Assembly (NCBI GenBank): GCA_964625145.1
Contig: CAZVAQ010000114.1
Coordinates: 1 to 10,996 of the forward strand
Reading direction: 5' to 3'
Length of the DNA: 10,996 nt
Origin: CAYTRP01 sp964625145
GTDB taxonomy: Bacteria > Sumerlaeota > Sumerlaeia > SLMS01 > JAHLLQ01
The number at the start of each line of letters is the position of its first letter. The first letter of the stretch is position 1. Made by a program: the position numbers and the translations under genes. Of the stretch, positions 1 to 6,042 are shown piece by piece. The notes under the pieces were generated by a model. The model worked only from the letters and a program-made list of their open reading frames with translations. It did no database searches and had not been told where the DNA came from.

Positions 1-298
1 TCATCTGCGGAAGAAGGTTGAACGCCTGGAAGACGAACCCGATCTCGCGGTTGCGAAGGCGCGAGAGTTCGGTGTCGTCGAGTTCGTTGATCTTGTTGCC
101 GTTGAGTTCGTACATGCCGGAGGAGGGACGGTCCAGGCACCCGATGATGTGCATCATCGTGGACTTGCCGGAGCCGGAGGGGCCCATGATGGCGGCGTAA
201 TCGTTCTTCGGGATTTCGAGGTTAATGCCGCGCAGGGCATGAACCAGAGTCGAGCCGAGCCGGTAAGTCTTGCGGACGTCCTGGATGCGGATGATCAA
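1..298 (-). CDS. ABC transporter ATP-binding protein, MacB/LolD type (partial, N-terminal part)
   Basis: This is the nucleotide-binding subunit of an ABC transporter, expected on the cytoplasmic face and driving export or lipoprotein/efflux transport. The first ~99 residues are present and the rest lies beyond the window edge. A Walker A motif GPSGSGKST is followed by the MacB/LolD-typical HIIGCLDRPSSG, and the Q-loop region reads GFVFQAFNLLPQ; the signature, Walker B and H-loop are outside. No ATG precedes the conserved start of the domain. The best start is TTG at 298, whose TTGA overlaps the stop of the adaptor gene, which indicates translational coupling. The order outer-membrane factor, adaptor, ATPase matches tripartite MacAB-TolC-like systems. 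It is not visible whether the permease is fused to this protein, as in MacB, or encoded by a following gene. The family is certain; the exact subfamily and start codon are less so. Confidence 0.92.
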   Translation of the reverse strand, partial: MIIRIQDVRKTYRLGSTLVHALRGINLEIPKNDYAAIMGPSGSGKSTMMHIIGCLDRPSSGMYELNGNKINELDDTELSRLRNREIGFVFQAFNLLPQM

Positions 299-1716
299 GA
301 GCTGCTGCCACCCGGGCGGCCGGCGGATGCGGCGCCTCCCTGCTGGAGTTGCAACGCGGGGGCCGCTTCCCTGGTCGTCTCGGACTCTTCGATTCCGATC
401 TCGGGGCCTTGACGCGTGGCGCGTGTGTTGAGGGCCACAACTGTTCCCTCCGCCACATCGCCTTCGATGGCGGCGTAGTTCTCGTTGCTGGCAAGAACGT
501 CGACGCTGACGAAGCGTTGCGCGATGCTATCCTGAACCCAGACACCGCGACGCCCTTCGTGAAGCGCGAGGGCCTCGATGGGAACCTGCAGGACGTCCTT
601 GAGCTCATTGGTGTAGATGCGGGCCGAGGCCGTCATGCCCTGACGGAAGAGCGGATCCACATTCAGCAGGCGGATCTGGACCTCGAACTCGCGAGGGGCA
701 TTGCCGGTGGAACCGGCATCCCATGTCCGGCGCGTCGCATCCGTGATGGGGACGATGGACTTTCCTTCGACGACGCCTTCGAAGAACTGGCCGGGGATTG
801 CCTCGAGCATGACTTCGGCCCGTTGCCCGACAACGACTCGGGAGATGTCGATCTCGTTGATGGGCACGACGGCGAGCATGACGCTCGTGTCGGGGAGCTC
901 GATCAAGTTGGTGCGGCGGGAGACTTGGTCGCCCTCGGTGACTTTCCCCACGGTGCCGCTGCGGTAGATGCGCGCGTAGGATACCTCGCCGGGACTCGGG
1001 GCGCGGACGATGGCGGACTCGATGCGCTCCTCGGCCTCGCGCACGCGGCGCTGGGTTTCCTCGACGCGCAGGCGGGCCTTGTCGATCTCGCGCTCCTTGA
1101 TGCGGATGTTGGAATCGAGGTTCTCCTCGACCTTGGCGAGATTGATCTGCGCGTTGCGCAAGCTCAGCTCGCTCTGTAGCAGGCGCAGGCGGGCGGCCTC
1201 GAGCTGCGTTTGGGGGCTGATGTTGCGCTGGAAGAGGATCTGCTCGGCCTCGAACTTCTGCTTGGCGTCCTCGAAGTCGCGGCGGGCGATTTGCACGCGG
1301 GTCTTCTCGGATTCCAACGTGTATTCGTTCTTGAGCTTTTCGAGTTCGAGCGCGTCGTAGGCAGCCTGAAGGTCGCGCTCATCGAGGGCGAGCTGGGCCT
1401 GCTGCTCTTCGAGCTGATCCTCAAACTCGCGGGTCTCGAACCAGACGACGGGGTCACCTTCGGCCACGCGGGTGCCTTCCTCGACGAGGCCGATAATGCG
1501 GCCCTCGAAGGGGGCGGACAGGACGACGGAGGAGCGGGCCTGAAGAATGCCGATGGTCGGGATGGAGACCGCCAAGTCACCGCGCCGGACCGTTGTGGTC
1601 AGGACGCTTACGGCAGATTCTGTCCGGCTGTTCAGGGTCGAGTAGGCGGCATAGCCGCCGCCGACCAGGCCCAGCAGGAGCAGGAGCGAGAGGATTCGGC
1701 CCATCGTTTTTTTCAC
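295..1716 (-). CDS. HlyD/MacA-type periplasmic adaptor (membrane fusion protein) of a tripartite exporter
   Basis: This 473-residue protein should bridge an inner-membrane ABC transporter and a TolC-type outer-membrane channel. A short basic N-terminus and hydrophobic segment (about residues 7-25) anchor it in the inner membrane. The first half of a lipoyl/barrel-sandwich domain is at about 63-92. A long coiled-coil hairpin follows at about 96-235, with its tip near residues 163-170 (RNISPQ), resembling the tip that contacts TolC. The second lipoyl half (VRAPSPGEV onward) is at about 237-265 and beta-barrel domains follow to about 400. The C-terminal tail (about 440-473) is Gln/Ala/Gly/Ser-rich and probably disordered. 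The start is GTG at 1716, with GGAG eight bases upstream; an in-frame ATG at 1704 is an alternative. The gene lies 67 bases after the TolC gene and overlaps the ATPase start. The substrate cannot be told from sequence. Confidence 0.93.
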   Translation of the reverse strand: MKKTMGRILSLLLLLGLVGGGYAAYSTLNSRTESAVSVLTTTVRRGDLAVSIPTIGILQARSSVVLSAPFEGRIIGLVEEGTRVAEGDPVVWFETREFEDQLEEQQAQLALDERDLQAAYDALELEKLKNEYTLESEKTRVQIARRDFEDAKQKFEAEQILFQRNISPQTQLEAARLRLLQSELSLRNAQINLAKVEENLDSNIRIKEREIDKARLRVEETQRRVREAEERIESAIVRAPSPGEVSYARIYRSGTVGKVTEGDQVSRRTNLIELPDTSVMLAVVPINEIDISRVVVGQRAEVMLEAIPGQFFEGVVEGKSIVPITDATRRTWDAGSTGNAPREFEVQIRLLNVDPLFRQGMTASARIYTNELKDVLQVPIEALALHEGRRGVWVQDSIAQRFVSVDVLASNENYAAIEGDVAEGTVVALNTRATRQGPEIGIEESETTREAAPALQLQQGGAASAGRPGGSSS

Positions 1717-1763
1717 GGCAAGGTCTCCACGGACAGGGCTTCCATAAGGGGGACTAACAACAC

Positions 1764-1780
1764 CCGGGCCAGTTGCCCGG
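1764..1780 (-). terminator. Hairpin just after the TolC-family gene stop (weak terminator or processing site)
   Basis: A 6-bp GC-only stem (CCGGGC/GCCCGG) with a 5-base loop begins only a few bases after the stop codon of the outer-membrane factor. On the minus strand it is followed by GTGTTGTT, not a proper uridine run. Because the adaptor gene that must work with the TolC protein starts 48 bases further on, a full terminator here would be odd. A partial terminator, mRNA-stabilising hairpin or chance structure are all possible. Confidence 0.3.
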
Positions 1781-1783
1781 TGG

Positions 1784-3613
1784 TCAGTAGAGCGGCAGTC
1801 CCACGGTGATGTAGAAGCGGGCGATGTTGGTCTGGTAGCTCAGGACGGCGTTGCTATAAGCGGTCTCGGCGTCGAACAAGTCGTCCTGCGCCAAGCGGAC
1901 CTCGGTGACGGTGGAGAAGCCGACTTCGAAGCTACTGTTGATGAGCTCCAAGTTGCGGCGGGCTTGTTCCACGCGTTGGCGCGAGACTGTCAGGCGGGCT
2001 TCGTTGGTGAGGACGGCGCGGTGCGCGGCCAGTACCTCCTGGACGATGTCGCGCTCCAAGGCCAGACGGTTGGTCTCTTCCTGCTCCAGGCGGAGTATGG
2101 AGCGGCGATGAGCTTCGCGGCGCTGGATGTTTTGAAGAGGAATGCGCAGGCTGCCGCCGACGTCGTAAGACTCCTTCTGATGGTCATCGGCGCGGTCCCA
2201 TTCGTCGCCAAAGTCCCACCGCCGGTAGCCGGCATCGACGCTGAGGTCTGGCAGGCGGTCGTTGCGGGCGAGCAGGCGGGAGATTTCGGCCTGGGCAATG
2301 TTGATGTCGGATTGCATCAGCTCCCAGCGATTCATCTCTGCCATGTCCAAGGCGTCCTCGAGGGGCGGCAGCTCGAAACGCCCACGCATGCGCAGGTCGG
2401 GCGTGATATCGACGATGGAAATGGGGGTGTCCAAGGGAAGGCCGAGGAGCAGCAACAGATTCTCCCGGGCGTCATCGAGGGACTGGATGCGACCGATGGC
2501 CGTCTCAATCTCCTGAAGGAACTGGATCTGGGCGCTGAGGATTTCGGATTCCGCGACGCGGCCGACGTCGAATTTGATGCGGGTTTCGTCGAGGAAGCGA
2601 AAGCGCTTCTGGATGGCGTCGCGGCTGATGAGGACGTTCTGCTTGGCTTGCAGGATCTGGAAGTACTGTTGGATCACCTGCAGGATGACATCGCGCTGGC
2701 GGATACGATCCTGGAGAATCGTGTTCAGCTCTGAAAGTCGGGAGCTGCGGAGGCTGGCGGTGCCAATGGCCGTGCCCTCGCCAGTCAGGAGGCCGCTGCC
2801 CCGCAACAGGGGCTGAATGAAGCGGACCTGCTGCTCCGATTCGTAAAGGTCGGTGTCATCGAAGGTGAAGGGATTGGTGACGCGGGTGCGGGTCTTGCCG
2901 GCGGTGGCGCTACCGGTGAGGGTACCGCCCGTGGCGAAATTTTGCTGGAGCTCTGCACCGGCCGAGCTGGAGTCGACTTCAGTGTGCTGGCGGACCCGCT
3001 CGGGGGGCGGGGGGACAAAGTCCCGTGCCGCCGCGACGGACTCGGGGTCATCCGGATCCACCTCCGGGGCGGTAAACGGGGGCTGCGCCATGATATCGCG
3101 TTCGATAGTCTCGCTGGTGCGGGCCTGACCGACGAGATCGAGGAAAGGAAGGAAGAAGGCCTCGGCTCCGCGAACTTCGCTGCGGGCGATCTCGACGCCG
3201 CGGCGGGAGTTCATCAGGTCGAAGTTCCCCTCCAGCGCGAGATCGACAAGGTCGTTCAACGTAAGCAGGGCGTAGGGCGATTCCTCGGGGACCTCGGGGA
3301 AGACGACATTCTCGTCGGCGAGTTCTCCGCGAAGGAGCGGCAGGGACAGGAGGAAGGCCTCCTGCAGGTCGACCGCGCCCAAGGGCGGCAGACGCAGGTC
3401 TTCGTAGTCAGGCAAGGCCCCTTCACGGGCCAGCTGTTCGATTCGGTCCATCTGTTCCGAATCGAACGCCGAAGGAAGATCGGCCAGAGCGCCATCTTCG
3501 ATCTGTTCCGGCAGGATCCCCTCGATAACGGGGGGCTCCGAGTCGGGTGGACCTTCCTGAGCAATCAGAGGTACTGGTGAGAGGAGAAGGATGAGGGCGA
3601 GAAATCGACCCAT
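1784..3613 (-). CDS. TolC-family outer-membrane efflux protein
   Basis: This protein should form the trimeric outer-membrane channel with a periplasmic alpha-barrel for the adaptor and ABC ATPase encoded next. From the chosen ATG at 3613 it has 609 residues. The reading frame continues upstream to 3742, but that would overlap sucC, and only M at 3613 gives a classical signal peptide (MGRFLALILLLSPVPLIAQ, cleavage probably after Ala18). Residues ~20-115 are an acidic extension before the first OEP repeat, which begins near LTLNDLVDLALEGNFDL (~117). The second repeat begins near LEDALDMAEMNRWELM (~428). A Pro/Asp-rich stretch at ~165-205 is probably an extracellular loop. The protein ends in ITVGLPLY, typical of the family. 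At 609 residues it is longer than E. coli TolC (under 500). No strong ribosome site is seen: GGAAGG lies about 15 bases upstream of the ATG. Confidence 0.93.
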   Translation of the reverse strand: MGRFLALILLLSPVPLIAQEGPPDSEPPVIEGILPEQIEDGALADLPSAFDSEQMDRIEQLAREGALPDYEDLRLPPLGAVDLQEAFLLSLPLLRGELADENVVFPEVPEESPYALLTLNDLVDLALEGNFDLMNSRRGVEIARSEVRGAEAFFLPFLDLVGQARTSETIERDIMAQPPFTAPEVDPDDPESVAAARDFVPPPPERVRQHTEVDSSSAGAELQQNFATGGTLTGSATAGKTRTRVTNPFTFDDTDLYESEQQVRFIQPLLRGSGLLTGEGTAIGTASLRSSRLSELNTILQDRIRQRDVILQVIQQYFQILQAKQNVLISRDAIQKRFRFLDETRIKFDVGRVAESEILSAQIQFLQEIETAIGRIQSLDDARENLLLLLGLPLDTPISIVDITPDLRMRGRFELPPLEDALDMAEMNRWELMQSDINIAQAEISRLLARNDRLPDLSVDAGYRRWDFGDEWDRADDHQKESYDVGGSLRIPLQNIQRREAHRRSILRLEQEETNRLALERDIVQEVLAAHRAVLTNEARLTVSRQRVEQARRNLELINSSFEVGFSTVTEVRLAQDDLFDAETAYSNAVLSYQTNIARFYITVGLPLY

Positions 3614-3725
3614 GGAGTTTTTCTTTGGCCTTCCGTGGAGATGCGACGTGGACGATTGGGGGCGGGGAACGAACGTCGTGCCAATGAGCGCTGGTGACAT
3701 GGGCGATCGTTCCCGATTCTCGGAA
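3614..3725. other. 112-base gap between sucC and the TolC-family gene
   Basis: No gene is seen here. Just after the sucC stop (minus strand) is an imperfect hairpin, TTCCGA-GAA-TCGGGAA (6 bp with one bulged G), not followed by a T-run. The gap is long enough to hold a promoter for the efflux genes, but no good -35/-10 pair was found by eye. The upstream in-frame extension of the TolC ORF through this gap is not believed. Confidence 0.5.
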
Positions 3726-4883
3726 TCACTTCCTGGCAGCAAGTCGCTCCTTGCTGATTTCGACGGCGAGTTGGGCTCCCTCGGCCATGTTGCGGGCGAT
3801 CTTCAATGGGGAGTTGGCGAGCATTTCCCGGGCCTTCTCCTCGTTGGTGCCGCTGAGGCGAATGACGATGGGATAGTCAAAGTCGGGTAGCTGTGCGAGG
3901 GCTGTGAGAATGCCCTCCGCAACCAGATCGCACCGGACGATGCCGCCGAAGATATTGAAGAAGATCGTGTTCACATGGGGGTCGGAGGTGATGAGGCGCA
4001 ACGCGTCGGCAACCTGTTCAGCCTTTGCTCCCCCACCGATGTCGAGGAAGTTGGCCGGCTCGCCGCCGAAGTGCTTCACGATGTCCATGGTGTACATGGC
4101 CAGTCCGGCGCCGTTGACGATGCAGCCGATGTGGCCGTCGAGCTTCACGTAGTTGAGCTTGCGATGACGTGCCTCGACTTCGAGCGGTTCCTCCTCGCCT
4201 TCATCGCGCAGGGCCTCGATGTCGGGATGCCACGGGAGGGCATTGTCATCGAAGGAGATCTTGCCGTCGATGGCGAGCAGTTGTCCGTCGCCGGTGATGA
4301 CGAGTGGGTTGATCTCGACCAGCGAGCAGTCCCTCTCCATGAAGGTGCGCACGACGCCGTTGAGGAGCGCGGCGAAGCTCTTGCGGAGTTCGGCGGGGAT
4401 ATTGAGGAAATCACCGACCTGAAGTATGTGGTAGGGGCGAAGGCCAATGAGAGGAGGGATGCCGAGCTTGAGAAGGGCCTCGGGCTTTTCCTTGGCCACC
4501 TGCTCGATATCCATGCCGCCTTCGCTGGAGGCCATGATCATGGGGCGCTTGGTGGCGCGGTCCATGAGGACGCCGAGATAGATCTCCGACTTGATGTCGA
4601 CGCCGGGATCGACGAGGACGCGGCGGACCTTGAAGCCACGGATGTCCAGGCCGAGGATCTTGCCGGCGACGTCGCGCAGTTCAGCTTCAGACTTGGCCAG
4701 CTTGACACCGCCCGCCTTGCCGCGGCCGCCGGTGTGGACCTGGGCCTTTACGACGACCGGCCACTTGCCGAGCGACTTACCCGCGGCGACGGCCTCCTCG
4801 ACGGTGGATGCCTCGATGCCGCGCGGCACGGGCACGCCGAAATCGCCCAAAAGTCTCTTTGCCTGGAACTCGTGGATGTTCAT
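3726..4883 (-). CDS. sucC: Succinate-CoA ligase (ADP-forming) beta subunit
   Basis: This is the ATP-grasp subunit of succinyl-CoA synthetase, which interconverts succinyl-CoA and succinate with nucleotide phosphorylation in the cytosolic TCA cycle. The product is 385 residues, close to E. coli SucC (388), starting MNIHEFQAKRLL like the family. Upstream in-frame codons to 4943 are rejected because the conserved N-terminus begins at 4883. The ATP-grasp part is residues 1 to ~230, with Lys46, GGRGKAGG at 52-59, and Mg ligands Asn192 (EINPLVIT) and Asp206 (IDGK). The C-terminal ligase domain has GCIVNGAGLAM, GGEPANFLDIGGGA and NIFGGIVRCDL. The phosphohistidine and CoA site are in SucD, whose gene is normally adjacent but is absent here. 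The neighbours are a PilT-type ATPase (70 bases upstream) and the TolC gene. The ribosome site is weak (GGAG about 15 bases before ATG). Confidence 0.97.
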   Translation of the reverse strand: MNIHEFQAKRLLGDFGVPVPRGIEASTVEEAVAAGKSLGKWPVVVKAQVHTGGRGKAGGVKLAKSEAELRDVAGKILGLDIRGFKVRRVLVDPGVDIKSEIYLGVLMDRATKRPMIMASSEGGMDIEQVAKEKPEALLKLGIPPLIGLRPYHILQVGDFLNIPAELRKSFAALLNGVVRTFMERDCSLVEINPLVITGDGQLLAIDGKISFDDNALPWHPDIEALRDEGEEEPLEVEARHRKLNYVKLDGHIGCIVNGAGLAMYTMDIVKHFGGEPANFLDIGGGAKAEQVADALRLITSDPHVNTIFFNIFGGIVRCDLVAEGILTALAQLPDFDYPIVIRLSGTNEEKAREMLANSPLKIARNMAEGAQLAVEISKERLAARK

Positions 4884-4953
4884 GGAAGGTTGCTGGTTCT
4901 CCGTTTTGTGGCACTGGGGTGGCGGCGCGTTTGGGGGCGCCAATGGAAAATCT

Positions 4954-6042
4954 TCAGGTCAAGGCGGCGATGTTCGGCGCTGCCTGTGCGATGTAGGGGC
5001 GGAAGCGCTCCTTGTCCAAGGCCTTCATGTAGGCTTCCTCCGCCGTGACGACACTGGCTTGGAGCAAGGCCTCGATGGCATCGTCCATGAGTTGCATGCC
5101 GAGAGCCTTGTTTGACATGATGACGGCAATGAGCTGGTTGGTCTTTCCCTCGCGGATGTAATTGGAGACCGCGCGATTTTGGATGAGGATCTCGTTTGCA
5201 GGGCGACGGCCACGGCCATCGGCCGTGCGCAGGAGCAACTGCGCGCACACCGCCCGCAGGGAAACGGACAGCATGGAGCGAATCATCTCCTGCTGGTCGG
5301 CGGGGAAGACATCGATGATACGGTCGACGGTCTTGGTGGCGCTGTTGGTGTGCAGGGTGCCAAAGACCAGCACGCCGGTCTCCGCGGCAGTGACGGCAAG
5401 ACTGATGGTTTCCAGGTCGCGCATTTCACCGACGAGGATGACGTCCAGATCCTGGCGACTGGTGGAGTGCAACCCATCCGCGAAGGACTTGCAGTCGATG
5501 TGCACTTCACGCTGCACGATGACGGACTTCTTTGCCGGATGAACGAACTCGATGGGTTCCTCGATGGTGAGGATATGGCGCGCGACACTGGTGTTGATGT
5601 GGTCAATGACGGCGGCCAGCGTTGTGGACTTGCCGCTACCCGTGGGGCCTGTGACGAGCACCAGGCCGGAGTTGTAGTCTGCAAAGGTCTTTAGGACTGG
5701 CGGGACCTTGAGCTCCTCAAGCGTGAGAATCCGTGACGGGATGGTGCGGAAGACCGCGCCATAGCCGGCGATCTGGCGATTGAAGTTGCAGCGGAAGCGC
5801 GCCTTGTCGCCATAGGCGTAGGCAAGGTCCATGTCGCCAACGCGTTCGAACTTGTCCCAGCGCCGCTCGTCGCACACTTCGCGCATCATGCTCTTGATGG
5901 TCTCGCGGTCCAGAGCCTGCCAGCCGGCGATGTTGGAAATGCGGCCGTGCACGCGTGTGCGCGGTGGCGAGCCTTCGGCCAAGTGAAGGTCCGAGGCGCC
6001 CTGTTGAAGCATGATGTCGAGGAGGGTTGTGATCTTAGACAT
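4954..6042 (-). CDS. PilT-family (type IV pilus retraction-type) ATPase, copy 1
   Basis: This 362-residue hexameric-type secretion ATPase is the usual size for PilT, the cytoplasmic motor that depolymerises type IV pili. The N-terminal domain begins LDIMLQQGASDLHLAEG, the hallmark PilT/PilU opening. Walker A GPTGSGKST is at 132-140; the Asp box is EEPIEF (161-166) instead of the usual EDPIEY; Walker B is VILVGEMRD (201-209); the His box is FGTLHTNSA (228-236). The C-terminal IREGKTNQ segment resembles the PilT retraction motif region. The stretch before Walker B reads GLHSTSRQDLD where PilT proteins normally have an ALRxALRxDPD pattern. The ATG at 6042 is preceded by GGGAG six bases away. The gene start overlaps the stop of the preceding PilT-like gene by eight bases, so the two are probably coupled and may form a PilT/PilU-like pair. 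No pilin, pilB or pilC gene is in the window. Confidence 0.93.
   Translation of the reverse strand: MSKITTLLDIMLQQGASDLHLAEGSPPRTRVHGRISNIAGWQALDRETIKSMMREVCDERRWDKFERVGDMDLAYAYGDKARFRCNFNRQIAGYGAVFRTIPSRILTLEELKVPPVLKTFADYNSGLVLVTGPTGSGKSTTLAAVIDHINTSVARHILTIEEPIEFVHPAKKSVIVQREVHIDCKSFADGLHSTSRQDLDVILVGEMRDLETISLAVTAAETGVLVFGTLHTNSATKTVDRIIDVFPADQQEMIRSMLSVSLRAVCAQLLLRTADGRGRRPANEILIQNRAVSNYIREGKTNQLIAVIMSNKALGMQLMDDAIEALLQASVVTAEEAYMKALDKERFRPYIAQAAPNIAALT

Noticed and set aside
263..280. 18-base exact repeat of 7643-7660
   Set aside because: In both places it encodes Asp-Val-Arg-Lys-Thr-Tyr in frame within unrelated proteins (ABC ATPase and zinc-finger/TPR protein) with the same codons; best explained by chance plus shared codon use.
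349..1179. 276-codon plus-strand open frame opposite the adaptor gene
   Set aside because: Antisense to a well-supported HlyD-type coding sequence; no ribosome site or recognisable motif.
3614..3742. 43-codon upstream extension of the TolC-family gene
   Set aside because: It would bury the signal peptide internally and overlap the end of sucC.
4924..4941. GGCGC/GCGCC inverted repeat between PilT copy 1 and sucC
   Set aside because: Five-bp stem with an 8-base loop in GC-rich sequence and no T-run on the minus strand, so not a supportable terminator.
3975..5048. Long plus-strand open frame opposite sucC and PilT copy 1
   Set aside because: It is antisense to strongly conserved genes; long shadow frames are common in GC-rich DNA and its sequence shows no family motif.
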